DNA of 64,000 bases from Salvia splendens (GCF_004379255.2 NC_056034.1:5892501-5956500); one strand, 5' to 3'; positions 36,345-48,255 are shown, counted from the stretch's first letter. Numbers and translations are program-made. The notes: a model not told the origin generated them from the sequence alone.

Positions 36345-36370
36345 TATATATATATATATATATATATATA

Positions 36371-38088
36371 AGTCTCATTTTTATATTGGTTTTATAATAA
36401 AATGTGAGGTGGAGTGAGTTAGTGGAATGTGGGGCATACTACCATTTATGGTAAAAATGAAGAGAGACTCTTAATGGGGGACGACCCAAAATGGATATTA
36501 GCGACTCTTATTCGGGGACGGAGAGAGTAATATATAAGGTGGATGACTCCGTCAAAGTGTCCAAGTCCGATGTGATACTTATATATATAAAAACGATCTA
36601 GTCTTCTTTATTTAAGTAAATAACACTACTTCAAGTCTTCAAGTATAATACTGGAGTCTGGAGACCAAGTAACTAACAATTATTTATTGCATACAATCAG
36701 AATTACAATTACTGAACTAGCTAATCTAAAATGTAACAATGATGAGTTTCAAACTTTCATTAATAATATTCCATCTGTTCGTCAAAGTAAACTGTTAGGT
36801 AGTGTCTGAAAAGAAAATTGACATATTTTTTGTTGCTTGAATTATTGAATTACTATTAATTAAAAAAATTGATATTGAATTGAAGAAGAAGAGTTTACAT
36901 AGCTATAGAAATCGCTATTGGGTATTGACTTATGTGTTGATTTTAATTATTCGGACATGTATGAATTGATCATATTTCACAATGTTAAATGATGAAATAA
37001 CTATAAAGTAGATTAAATAATTCACTTTCAATATATTAACATTTTTTCGCTCTTGTTTTACTGTGTGGTTAGGTCTTGGAATGTGACATGTCTTTCAAAA
37101 AAAATTCGATGTGCGTGTCTTCGCTACTAAGCAAAGATTTTAAAGAAACGCATTATTTATTGTATATATCTTTCACATGATTGATCCACTTGTAGCTCAA
37201 CTTTCAACAATCTAACTCCAGTGAAACACTAACAGCCAAACCCCATTATCCCTACATAAGTCTATGTTTCTTCAAAAAGGACAGATTTTTTAACTAAGAT
37301 TGTCATAAATATCGTTTTAGAGATCAAAATAAAGGTACTAATAAAATGGTCCATTTAAAATTTAATAACTTTACATTAATACAAATACACAAAAAGATTA
37401 ATTAATTAATTAAACTGTTTTGTAGCCCATCAATATTGGAGATCGATTAATTATTCTTGATCATTCCATCTTAATTTAGATTGAAAACAAAATTTAATAA
37501 ATTAAAATTGTAGTGCATGCTTTATTTCATCATTCAAATAAGTGAAATCCAAATCAGACTTGCAACATGCACGCCCAATATTACACGCCTTCAACTGACG
37601 CCCCATCGTTTATATATTGTCACGTCTATTTCCACTTTGTTTTTAATTTGATTAAAGATGAAAATGTAATATTCTCGAATTTTCGAAATTGACAGCAATA
37701 TCAGTTAACTAACTATCCTGGTATGATTAATTATTAATAATATCAAATCACACTTTTAAATCCGAGGCCTAAGTCGTTGAGGTGGCAAAGATGATCTCCA
37801 AATTTCTTCCAAAAGAGATAAGTACTACTTAAGAATCAAGATAGATACTTAAGAATCAAGATCTCAATCAAACTATTTGTGGGTACATAATTAATTAAGA
37901 ATTAAGGATCACTAGGATAATTTCAGAATTTGCACATTACATGCATATTTATTCATATATACGTTGGAACTCGTTTTTTCTTTTTATTAGGACTATAACA
38001 TTTGGGGAAGAACTTAAGGTTGTACAAATATAAATACTACTATAACTCTAAATTACAAAAAAGAAGAGAAACTAAAGCTGAATTAGGT
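36371..38088. other. Intergenic; Stowaway right half at the start
   Basis: Positions 36371-36528 look like the interior and right end (GGGGACGGAGAGAG then TA) of a Stowaway MITE whose left part is missing next to the TA tract. The remainder is AT-rich with no gene seen and contains the 3' flank of the next gene. Confidence 0.45.
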
Positions 38089-39258
38089 TCAAACAATTAA
38101 TCTTTGCTTGTTAACTCTTGCGATGAAATCTTCAACCCTTTTGTTCAACATATTAATCTGTTGCTCCTCTTCTTCTTTGGCCGCTATTTTCCCCAATCTC
38201 ACAATCTCACCTTCACTCCATATTTCACTTCTGCAACTCCTCATCCCCATCCCCTTCTTCTTCTCTTCACCATCATCATTCTTAATTTCCTCCACTTTTT
38301 TAGCCTTGCACCAAACTGCACTTCTGCAACTCCTCATCCCCATTTTCTTCTCTTCATCCTTCACACTTGGCTGGCTAAACTCTTCCTCTTTTTCACCATT
38401 ATTTGTTTCCCTATCAACAATCTCACTTTCAACCAAAACTATTTCCTCCTTCACAATTTTCTCCTCTTTTTTACCCTTCGCTTTCTCCATTTTCACCGCC
38501 TCACTTTCTCCCCAAACTGCACTCTTGCTACTCCTCATTTCTGTTTTCAACGCCTCCTCTTTTTTACCCTTTGCTTTCTCCATTTTCACCATCCCACCTT
38601 CACCCCAAACCGCGCTTTTGCTACTCCTCATCGTTCCCACTTTCCCGCCCTTTTTTTTACCCTTGATAATTTTTTCACTCTTCACCATCCCGTTTTCACC
38701 CCAAACCACGCTTTTGCTACTCCTCAATCCCACTTTGATCTTCTCCCCATCGTGAAGCTGCTCCTCTTTCTTAATCCTAGGTTTTTCAGTTTCACCCCAA
38801 ACTTGGCTTTTGCAGCTCCTCATCACGACCACCCCATTCTTCTTTTCCTCGTGACGAAGATGGATCTTCTCTCCAACAACTAGGGTTTTCTCAGATCCAT
38901 TTACCGTCTTATGGTGGGAGCTGCTTCGACTCCTTGCAACGTACTCCTCGTAGATATCTTTCGATGAAGAAGGTTGCTTTAGTTTGGACTCGACAATGAG
39001 GATGAAGACGATGAGATTTCCTACGATGAAGAAGCATTTAGCATTGAAGCAAAGCATAACTTTGTCTAGAATTGAGGAGAATATGAGTTGTGTGGAGATG
39101 GAAGGGAACCAAAAGGGAGAGGAAAAGAAGAAGCAAGTGATGATAGATGTGAGTGTGTAGAGAACTAGATTGTAAACAATCTTGGCCCTCTTGTAGCTTT
39201 TCATGGCTTGGATTTTTTGGTTCTTGATTGAACAAGGCTCCATTGATGAATTCAGCAT
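38089..39258 (-). CDS. DUF4408/DUF761 membrane protein with six RSxxSxVW repeats, 389 aa
   Basis: Function unknown; plant proteins of this type have an N-terminal DUF4408 membrane region and a C-terminal DUF761 (cotton-fibre protein) motif. Hydrophobic segments lie at about residues 27-51 and 75-91, preceded by a basic N-terminus (IKNQKIQAMKSYKRAKIVYN). The DUF761-like tail is at 369-389 (LNKRVEDFIARVNKQRLIV). Between them is a long Lys/Glu-rich, probably disordered region with six copies of RS(S/C)(K/R)SxVW at residues 147, 179, 211, 242, 309 and 340; most are followed by GE. It is a single exon. The start is the first ATG; a second at codon 6 (39243) is also possible. A TATA box (TATATAAATA, minus strand, 39354-39345) lies about 90 bp upstream. 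Confidence 0.85.
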   Translation of the reverse strand: MLNSSMEPCSIKNQKIQAMKSYKRAKIVYNLVLYTLTSIITCFFFSSPFWFPSISTQLIFSSILDKVMLCFNAKCFFIVGNLIVFILIVESKLKQPSSSKDIYEEYVARSRSSSHHKTVNGSEKTLVVGEKIHLRHEEKKNGVVVMRSCKSQVWGETEKPRIKKEEQLHDGEKIKVGLRSSKSVVWGENGMVKSEKIIKGKKKGGKVGTMRSSKSAVWGEGGMVKMEKAKGKKEEALKTEMRSSKSAVWGESEAVKMEKAKGKKEEKIVKEEIVLVESEIVDRETNNGEKEEEFSQPSVKDEEKKMGMRSCRSAVWCKAKKVEEIKNDDGEEKKKGMGMRSCRSEIWSEGEIVRLGKIAAKEEEEQQINMLNKRVEDFIARVNKQRLIV

Positions 39259-39344
39259 GAGAAGGAGAGAGTGGATTTTTGGTGTGGAAGATTAATTTGT
39301 AGCTTATTCCCACATGTTTGAAAAATGGAAAGAGAGGAGAGGGG

Positions 39345-39354
39345 TATTTATATA
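39345..39354 (-). promoter_or_regulatory. TATA box of the DUF4408/DUF761 gene
   Basis: Minus strand TATATAAATA followed by CCCCTCTCC. It lies about 90 bp before the first ATG, which allows a short leader. Confidence 0.6.
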
Positions 39355-42300
39355 GGAATTCTATGTGTGAAGTGTGATATTCAAATGATAGACACATGCT
39401 TTTTTTGCATGAATTATTTTAAGAAAAGTTGGTGCCTAAAAAGACTGCTTTATTAAAAAGCAGTTTATAACATCAATTGTGGGATTGTACAGTGCATAAT
39501 GATGAATTTAGGTGCCTGCCCAATGTCTTTGCCGCGTGTGGTTTTGCAATTACTTTTCTTATTACCTATCTTTTGTATGTCACATTAATTTTATTTTGTA
39601 CGTGTTTCGAAATCATCATACATGCTATTCGAATATTAGTGATTTCATGGTACGTACGTTAATTTTTCCAAGATACCTTGATTAGTTTTTTTTAGGAAAA
39701 TGACTATGATCAATGTGGGAAAAGCAATGGCGGAGTTCATTTTCAGGTTAAAGATAATTTTAGGGCCTTCTATTTTGCTACGAATAAAAAAAAGCATCAT
39801 TATTAAAATTATTTATAAAAGCTGTTTTAAGTTAAAATATGAGTTAGTTTTTCAATTAATTAACCATAAAATACCAAAAACTATCAGGCCACTTTTGGGG
39901 CGATTGTCCGATATGATTAGTTGATTACAAGTTAATAAATGAAATGGAATTTATATATAACAGCTTAGATCGCCAAATAAATAGATGGATCGCATAAAAT
40001 CTTATGTATAAATGAAATCATGCATCTTCATGGGTATGTCCCTCAGAGTTGTTCTTCTCGTAACAAGCTAGAATTGTCTCCAACAACTACTTATTACAGT
40101 AGTTACATTACATATAGTAAATGCTGTATAGTTTGGGTTGGTAGACGTGACCAAAGAAAAGAAGAAGACAAGTGTTTTAAAAATCGGTATGATTTGAGTG
40201 TTAGTATAAATTATAGTATCGTTTAGACTTGCGTGCGTCACTTTTAATAGTACTCACGCACTGCTAATTTAATCTTTTCAATGGCTAAATTTAATTTAAT
40301 TTAATTATAAATCAATAATTCAAAATGTCGTTTGCATTGATTAATAAACCGTTAATGAATTGAAAATTTAATTAAATAAGTCTCCCTGAATATGTAACCC
40401 AGAAACTGTCAAAGATAACACTATAATAGATTAACTAGAGCAAATTCATATTTATTCACCCTGTAATACTAGTTTCCTAACAAAATATTGATAAGTTTCA
40501 ACTATGATTTTGATATTATAGATATTGTGATATATGATTTTTATTGTAATTAATAATGCACATAAATAAAAACTAAAAATAGATAAATTAAGTAAAACTG
40601 TAGTCGTAGCTAGCTAGATTCCATTGTGGGGGTATTGAAAAGTAGAAAGTCGAAGGCTTTAGATGGTGGAACCGGGGACGAGTAGAGAAACCATTAACTA
40701 TGCCCATAGAGTTAAAGAGCTTTGAATTTGGTGGTAAAGAGAAAGTAGAACATTACAAGTTAGTAAAATGAATTAACTACAATGGAAATTCAATTATCTT
40801 TGATCAATGAAGTTTCGAGGAAGGAGGAGATATAGTATAGGCATGTATAGTACTTTATTCTTAGGTCACAACTTTATATTTTCGGCATGTACTTTATTTG
40901 ATTTCTTGATGCTATTAAATGTTTGAAACTTTATAAGAAGTGAGGGAGAGGAGAAGTACAAGGTTTAGGTTTACTTTTTTAGTAATAATGGATTTTCCAG
41001 ATAAGAAGAGGCGTATTATATGACGTTTAGGGTTTAGGGTACCATTATGCAAATATAGTCGCAATTAACACTTTACATAAGTATTTTTATTTTAACTTTT
41101 GAAATAAGTAAATTTTAGAAATGAATTTTGTCGATTTAAACCAAGTCTGCTACCCAATGTTGAAGCCTAGCTTGTTACACTCTGCAAAATTGATTGTTTC
41201 AAATTAATTGCTATTTAAGAAACATTTACACGTATGTATATGTAAAGCTTAAAATTTACATTACGTACTCAATGAAATGTGATTTCGAAGTTGCAATCAA
41301 GATTACATCTCTAGGTGACACCCAAATTTGTGTACAATCTTTTGTTGTCGATTTTGTCGTTGCCAATTTGGCATACTTTCATATTGAAAATTAGTTAGTA
41401 CATACATCGTTAATTTGGCATATTATATCTATTTGTTCTAGCACGGATTGACATGTAGGCGAATAAAATAAGAGTACATATTAAATGATAAAATACATAC
41501 TAAATGAATAGATAAACAATCTTTGAAGCTAATTTACAACGTTTTAAAATAATAAAAAAGTAGTATCAAATCATAGGGATGAGTGAAAATCCACAAGACA
41601 AGCGTCCCATGATAAAAACCAAAATAGAGTAAAATTAAATAAAAATAATAGCTAGCCTCTAACTCATAAACTTAAATTAATTAGAGAAAGAAGTCACAAA
41701 ACAAAGGGACAAGAAGCAGAGCATCACTTGGAAAAATAGTAAACAAATCCAAGCAAAACATGTAGTATCTTACCCTCTGGTCCAACTTCAATGTTGGTGA
41801 AGGACTCTGTTGGAATGGTGAATCTTGGATGCATGATCTAAGATGAAGTCTACATGAGACTCTAATTCCAAACCCCCCCCCCCCCCCCCCATCCAGGGTG
41901 GGTCTCTGACTCTTCTTTGCATAAAACACACTTATCATCCAATCCTTGGAGCACCAAATCTGTGAACACCAAAATTTAATTAAATTCAACTAAATTTAAG
42001 GATATTACGTACATGTACAATTTTTATGTACATTTATCTTTTCTCAATCTTTTTATACAAATTTTAGGTCTCTTGGAAGAATGAACAAAGTTTACAGTCC
42101 AGAGAAAAAAAATATAATCTATTGTGAAATGCAGCGATTTTAATTAGAAATTTTACACTTACCTTTAATTATAGCGCTAAGACAGATTTACATTGAGATA
42201 AGTACTTCCTTGTAGGCCAATGGAAGATCTTAAATGTTCCCTCTCAGACCTTCCCATTCCATAAAATAAAACAAGAATCTAATTTGACGATATATCATAA

Positions 42301-42642
42301 ATAAGAGATAGTAGTAAAAGGGTGAAAATGGTGAATAGATAGAACTCTAGAGATGTCATTTCCATCCCAAGCAATTGGAACACGTACGTACAACACACGA
42401 TGGCGTTCCGATTCTGAACCCAACACCATACAAATATAAACAACAACAACAACAACAATAAATTTTATAAAAAAAAAAAAAAAAAAACTACCCTCACAAT
42501 AAGCTACATAAAAAAAAGCCGCCCTAATTTAAAAAACTACAAAAAATCATAAATCTTGTCAACCAAAAATTGAATAACTAGAAAAGAATAGAGATATATC
42601 ACAATCTCCCCAACAGCCTACAAAAATGAATTCACAAACATT
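39355..42642. other. Long intergenic stretch
   Basis: No convincing gene. GCAATGGCGGAGTTCATTTT near 39724 resembles a worn hAT-type end. A run of 18 C lies at 41873-41890. AAC repeats near 42430 and an A run near 42470-42487. The 3' UTR of the OTU gene is at the right side. The minus-strand open frame around the C run has CVLCKEESE, weakly like the zinc-binding end of plant LINE reverse transcriptases. Confidence 0.4.
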
Positions 42643-44158
42643 CTAAAGCACCAAAGCTACTTTCTCTGGGGAGCTAAGCACTGAGCGGTGAGCCACCAAA
42701 GGCTCATAATGATCTGCTCCAGCCCCGCACCATCCCGTTCCTTTCATGAACAAAAAGAACGGTGGCTTGCATATCTCACTCCTTGGCCGATGAGGCAAGA
42801 AGAATACACAGTTGTCCTCATCAACCATCGCATCCGATCCGTGCGCTTGCAGCTGTAGATAGCACACCATTACTCAACAATCTCAATGGACAATAAAAGA
42901 AATGTATTCTCACCACAAAGATTTCTCTTTTGAACTCGGTGGCAAGACATTCTATTGCTATGTCATCTCCAAAGGCAGCCGCATGGCCGTCTCTGTTTTC
43001 ATCCACTATCAATAAACCCTCCTCAGAGTATTGCAGATTGATGATATCGTATTTGTCATCCCCGGAGCCTGATATGGACATGTACTTGGACCAACTCAGT
43101 CCATCATCCACAGCTACACATCTTTCTTTGAAAATAGACTCAGCAGCCATTTCTCTACATTAAATTTCATATCACCAAAATATATTACCATTAGAAGATT
43201 TATGAGAAGCATATTTCTGCTATAGTTGCTGAAAGATCTCAAGAGATGGCAACATTTCATATACAATTATACAAATGCTGATTCAACAAAAAGACACAAT
43301 ATTGCAGGCATAGTCGAGATTTACAAGAATATTCTCAAAATATAACAACTTATTTCTGAAATGGGTGGCAACTTCTGCATCTTTTTTTCAGAATAAAGTT
43401 CATAATTCAAAAAATTTAGTAATTTTTAAGTGTAGATTTCTTTCTATCTATTTTTCCCAACAACTAGCAGAGGTATTGACAAATAAATAAAAGCCGAATC
43501 AATTTTAATCGCATATCAGAAAAATGAAGGAAAGGAATATTCCGTCTTCAAACAAAACGAGATCTAAAATTAAAAAACAAAAAAATGAACAGATCGGAAA
43601 AAATTGGTGGACATACCTCTGCATACCGAGCTGCACAAGCTCATCAATGGCGGAATCCAAACCCACCCGATCTTCCTTTTTGGCCAACAGCTTAACCTCC
43701 TGGACCACATGGATCCCCCAACCTGACTTCAGATCTGGCGTGTACATGTGCCTAATCGCTGATTCGATGAACCTCCTCGTCTCCTCGTCCACCGATCCGA
43801 GATCCTCGACGAAGCGTTTCACCGTCTTCAGGCGGAGATCACGCGCCGCCGCCTCGACGCCCATGGACTTACGCGCCGCCGTGAAAAGGCAGTTACCGTC
43901 CGCCTCGACCTCTCCGCCGTGGGCGAGCCTGAACACAATGTTGAGGTTCTTATCCTCTGGGTGCTTCCAGAGGACCCCCTTGTTGTAGAGGCGCGTGAGA
44001 TGCCTCTTCTGCTGGTCCTCCAGACCCGGCACGCTCTCCCATGCGATCTCCGGCTGCGGTGGCGGAACCGACGCCTGATCGGAGGACGGGGTGGTCGTCG
44101 GATCGCGCCACGGGATGACCGGGGACGACGCCGTCGAGTCACAGATTAGCTTCCCCAT
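42643..44158 (-). CDS. OTU-type cysteine protease (putative deubiquitinase), 330 aa, three exons
   Basis: OTU proteases remove ubiquitin from proteins. Exons on the minus strand: 44158-43617, 43154-42914, 42852-42643, with GT/AG borders, consistent phases and 993 nt in total. The catalytic motif EADGNCLF is at residues 85-92 (Asp87, Cys90), and the C-terminal GADHYEPLV supplies the expected His at 309. An N-terminal Pro/Ser-rich stretch (residues 15-40) precedes the domain. The start is an ATG in good context (AACAATGGGG). The same frame continues 41 codons upstream to another ATG at 44281, which I treat as 5' leader. The protein belongs to a plant OTU group I cannot number. Enzyme activity is inferred from motifs. 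Confidence 0.88.
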
Positions 44159-44503
44159 TGTTATCTCCTTTTTCTCTGATTTTTTTTTATTTTTTTTATT
44201 TTTTGTGTTGGAGAAGAGACGTTGGGGAGAAAGAAGGGGAGAGGAGGAGAGGGATACTAGGGTATAGATTCTTTGGTACACGTGTGAAAATCGCAGTGGC
44301 TATTTACCTGTGCGGGCTACAGACCAGACAGCTATATTTCGACACATTTCTTAATATCATTGGCCAGATATTGTAACGGTTTTCGAGGTAGTAGTTGACT
44401 AGTTGGTCTCGTCTCGCGGCGGGAACCCAAAAACTTCCGCGATTTTGGGTTCTTTTATATGTTCAATAAATTTAAATGAAATTAAAAAATAGTTTTGAAA
44501 TAG
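44159..44503. other. Upstream region of the OTU gene
   Basis: Positions 44159-44280 are the probable 5' leader, CT-rich on the minus strand. No clear TATA box. Confidence 0.45.
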
Positions 44504-44506
44504 TAA

Positions 44507-45275
44507 AGCTTCCACAATCACGTGGACATCCCCTAGTATGGCACTAGGACATACCAAAAACACCTTCTGTCACGTCACTAGGATATTCCACTGTACTGCC
44601 ACATCACTAGGACATACCAAAAACACCTTCTGTCATGCCACTAGCACTAGGAAATCCTAATAGTGTAGCACAATAATAAACAATAAAACAAATTCACAAA
44701 TACGCAGTTACGGAATTAAAATTTCGACATGAATACGAACGGAGAAAGTGCAATAATAGTTTCATTAAATAAATCTTTTTTAACATAGTACAATTTAAAA
44801 AAACGATTCAAACAAAGTACATGTTAGTATGCCTTGAATCTGTATAGTTTGCCGCTAGTCGAACGAGGTCTCGCTGTGATATTTTTTTTGTTTTAGGCCA
44901 TCATTTTCGATGATTATGTTGTGCATGATAATACATGTGTTAGCCGGTCGCTCGTCCGTGGTGCAAATGATAATACATGCGTTAGCTGGTCGCTTCTCCG
45001 TGGTGCAAATGAAATAAAGTGCAACGACCCGTATATATGGAGTTTTGAAAAAAAATTAAAAAAATAAAAAAATGCTCTCATCCGCCGGGACGTCCGTCAC
45101 ATGACCACAATAGCGAACGCGAGGACGGACGTCCGCGCATGACCACGGACAACCTCTCGTCCGTTCTGGATGTCCGTCAGCCGCTCGTCCACCCCAATCC
45201 AATAGTGGATGCCCCCGACGGACGAGCCGTTCGCCAGTCGGACGTCCGCCGGAGCGTTAGCTATTGTGGATGCTC
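44507..45275. mobile_element. PIF/Harbinger deletion derivative, 769 bp
   Basis: The right end CTATTGTGGATGCTC and the worn left end AGCTTCCACAATCA match the Harbinger terminus of this window; flanks are TAA (left) and TTA (right). A part near 44918 (GATTATGTTGTGCATGATAA) resembles the transposase-element sequence near 23927. It holds two tandem repeats: about 59 bp around 44535-44640 with CTAGGACATACCAAAAACAC, and about 44 bp around 44925-45010. The right part is rich in CGTCCG. Confidence 0.68.
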
Positions 45276-45278
45276 TTA

Positions 45279-45704
45279 GCGGTTAGTGCATTTTCCATAA
45301 TCCATAACCCGAGGGAGAAATTAACCTTAAGTGGAGTACAATTTTGTAGTCTAGTTTCATCAATTAAAATTAGTTACATTCAACCTATTCTATCTCAACT
45401 TATTCACTATAAATATGTCTCTCAATTCTCAAAGAGGCACCAATTGCTCATCGTCTTCATAGCTGATGTAATTGTTCAATCTGTTGTCTTTACTTGGGAA
45501 ACTCCAATTTATTTGGTTGTAAATGTTGCGATGAGATTGCGACGGATATGCTTATATAGTTATATTTTTGGCATAGCAGATTGGAACTTGCAGAATGAGA
45601 ATTTCTTTGGCAGTAACTTATTGTCAAGAAATTTGTTGACAAAATCTAATTTTGCATAATGTTGAAATTGGAAGAGGCTGAAAATTGGGGGAAAAATAAG
45701 TTAT
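45279..45704. other. Intergenic; no recognised gene
   Basis: A plus-strand open frame of 131 codons overlaps it, but its composition is not gene-like and no family is recognised. Confidence 0.4.
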
Positions 45705-45707
45705 TTA

Positions 45708-46016
45708 GAGCATCTCCAATGGAAGAGGTATATGGAGAGGTAAAGAGAAATAACTAGCATATTTACCTCTTTTATATAAAATTTCATTCTCCAAGGGAAA
45801 TGGTATCCGAGAAGGTATTTTACATTCTTTTATTTTGAGAAGGTATCTTTACCTCTTCTTGGAACAAAGGATAAAAAGTTAGTTATTTTTATTTGATTTT
45901 TTCATTTACCTTCTTCCATTGAAGTCCATTACTTTTTGAGAGGATATAATTATTTTTTTGAGAAGGTAAATGAAAAATATACATTCTCAATTTACCTTTT
46001 CCCCTTGGAAATGCTC
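45708..46016. mobile_element. Tourist-like MITE, 309 bp
   Basis: Left end GAGCATCTCCAATGGAAGAG, right end CCCCTTGGAAATGCTC, flanked by TTA on both sides. Internal copies of GAGAAGGTA form further inverted repeats. Confidence 0.82.
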
Positions 46017-46019
46017 TTA

Positions 46020-46367
46020 TAAAATACTAATTTTTATTTTGAATTTAAATTTAAAGTAATGAAAATATTTAAATAATCCACCTATCATACCATGTTGGGG
46101 ACTTTGTTTAAAAATGGCCTGTATTTAGAAATTGGCTCAATCTTCAAATTTATACTATTAAGATCACTTTTAAAGCTGATAAAAAATACTACTACAAGAA
46201 TTCGTCCAATATATTTTTTTTTATTTTTTAAGGCTAATATCTCTTGTTAATAAATGTCCATAATTCATTTTGGCTAATTAACATAGGGAACGAAAGGTGT
46301 ATAATTGTATTAATTATAGACTTGAGTTGTCGATATATTTAAACGAGAGCATCGAGAATAATACTAG
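46020..46367. other. Intergenic before the second copia element
   Basis: AT-rich, no gene seen. AAAACT at 46368-46373 may be the target duplication of the copia element, since AAAACT also follows its 3' LTR at 51346. Confidence 0.4.
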
Positions 46368-46373
46368 AAAACT

Positions 46374-46581
46374 AAAATGATATTCTTCAAATTACCGAAG
46401 ATGTGAGAGAATTATATTCTACCAAATATAGAAGATACCAAATCAATGTAATTAATTGTCTTCTTCCTTGTATAGTCTACCATAATCCTATATATTAGTG
46501 CCTAATGTAAAATACACATATGAATGAATAAAGAGAATTCACTTTTACCGATTTCTTCTACTTTACCGATCCCTTTTAACA
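46374..46581 (+). repeat. 5' LTR of the degenerate copia element
   Basis: Matches 51140-51345, including AAATTACCGAAGATGTG and AATAAAGAGAATTC. The outer TGTTGGAGAAGATCACG portion of the 3' LTR has no clear counterpart here. Confidence 0.85.
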
Positions 46582-46691
46582 TGGCATCAGAGCAGGCTGC
46601 CTTTCGGCTCAGAAAATCATCATCATAGCCGGAGAATACCAATCCCGACCTTTCCTTAGTCAAGAACCAGAATAACCAACCCTACATCAAA

Positions 46692-48255
46692 ATGTCAGAT
46701 ACGGAGGATAACAAAACCGATCCAGGACAGCAATCAAAACTGAAAAATAGCAAAAATGTCACAGTGGCATTTAAGCTCAACGGGAAAAACTACCCGTTGT
46801 GGTCTCGACTTATGGAAGTCAAGATTGGAGGCAAGGGCGCCTACTCGCACATCCGGGAAGAGCCCCCAGGACCCGGAAGCCGAGGATATATCGATTGAGA
46901 AGAGGACGACTTGGTGGTGTTCTCATGGATCGTCGACAACATTGAGAACGAAATCATCACTGATTTCGCCCATCACCAAACATCAAAAGCACTATGGGAT
47001 AGTCTCGCTGAGACATTCGAGAACAAGGTGAACAAGTATCTCATCTACGACCTGGAGGAGAAAATAATCACGATCAAACAGGAGAGTATGGACTTGGAAA
47101 CATATTACCGGAGGATCCACGGGATGTGGATCAATGTCGACCGATGTCAGAAGCAGCCAATCACGTGCTGCGACAAGGTAGTCAATCAATACCGAACCCA
47201 TTCAAACGAGAAGCGGCTATTCAAATTCTTGGCCGGATTGAATCCTGAATATGATTCAATCAAACGGGACATCCTCAAGGAGGAACCCTACCCATCAGTC
47301 GAATCAGCCTACGGGTGGGTGAAGACTAGGGGTGAGCAAAAAAACCGGAAACCGAATATCCGAACCGAACCAAACCGAAATTTTGAAATTCGGTTCGGTT
47401 ATTTCGGTTTTTCGGTTCGGTTCGGTTTTGAAAATACAAAAATTTCGGTTTTTCGGTTCGGTTCGGTTCGGGCGAAGAAAAAAATCAAAAAACCGAATAA
47501 CCGAATTATATATATATATTCTATTAATTTAATATATTATATTATATATAATATATAGTATATTCTTTTAATAAATTCTACTATATTATATATATTATAT
47601 GTATTATTAATTTTATATTATATATAAATATTCTATTAGTATATATAAAATAAAATAAATTAAACACACATATATATATTAATATTATATTTATTTTTTC
47701 GGGTTTTTCGGTTTTGTTCGGGTTTTTCGGTTTTTTAAGTTTGGTTTTCAGTTTTTCGGTTTCGGTTTTTCGGTTTTTCGAGTTCGGTTCGGTTTGGATT
47801 TTGAACTAAATTCGGTTTTTCGGTTTTGGTTCGGTTTTGACAAAAAACCGAACCGAAACCCGAATGCACACCCCTAGTGAAGACGAAGGCGGCTCGACGT
47901 CAAATCATGCCACCGGCATAGTCATCCCCCACCCGCGAAGCCATCGGCGGAGATGCCGACAATACATCATCTGGGGACGGCATCGGAAGTGGATTCGTTG
48001 CCCAGAATCAGCGCCCACCATACCGGAACGGAGGACCACCTCGCTCCACCGTCGCTACCAACCGGTCGGGAGGACGACCGGACAAATCTGGTCCGTGGTG
48101 TACCCACTGCCAAAAACTCAAGCACACATACGAGACGTGCTTCAAACGACTCAGGTACCCGAAGTGGTGGGGGAAGAGACAAAGGACGAGGGCGGCGCAG
48201 CCGCAAGCAAAAATGGCCGTCGGAGTCACCGAGGAGGGTCAACCACGAAATCAAA
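46692..48255 (+). pseudogene. Copia gag, broken and interrupted by an hAT MITE
   Basis: The N-terminus (FKLNGKNYPLWSRLMEVKI) is open from 46692 and stops at 46898. The next part continues in another frame from about 46911 (FENKVNKYLIYDLEEKI, LETYYRRIHGMWINVDRC, FLAGLNPEYDSIKRDIL). The MITE 47327-47876 splits the gene. After it, a zinc-knuckle-like CTHCQKLKHTYETC lies near 48095-48140, with Lys where Gly is usual. The gene cannot make full-length Gag. Confidence 0.82.
47327..47876. mobile_element. hAT-type MITE built of TTCGGTT repeats, 550 bp
   Basis: The termini TAGGGGTGAGCA and GTGCACACCCCTA-like (read TGCACACCCCTA) are inverted repeats, flanked by a perfect 8-bp duplication GTGAAGAC (47319-47326 and 47877-47884), typical of hAT. 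Apart from an AT-rich centre (about 47505-47700) the interior is almost wholly degenerate (A)ACCGAA/TTCGGTT repeats in both directions. Confidence 0.9.

Noticed and set aside
38104..38883. 259-codon plus-strand open frame opposite the DUF4408 gene
   Set aside because: Antisense shadow of the Lys/Glu-rich minus-strand gene, producing Phe/Leu/Pro-rich text.
41681..41989. Possible LINE zinc-binding remnant (CVLCKEESE) on the minus strand
   Set aside because: Only one short motif; the open frame is carried through an 18-C run, and no reverse transcriptase is nearby.
44159..44281. Upstream in-frame ATG extending the OTU protein by 41 codons
   Set aside because: The extension is Ser/Lys/Asn low-complexity and the downstream ATG has a better context; treated as 5' leader.
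45264..45659. 131-codon plus-strand open frame
   Set aside because: Starts inside a Harbinger derivative and shows no family signature.
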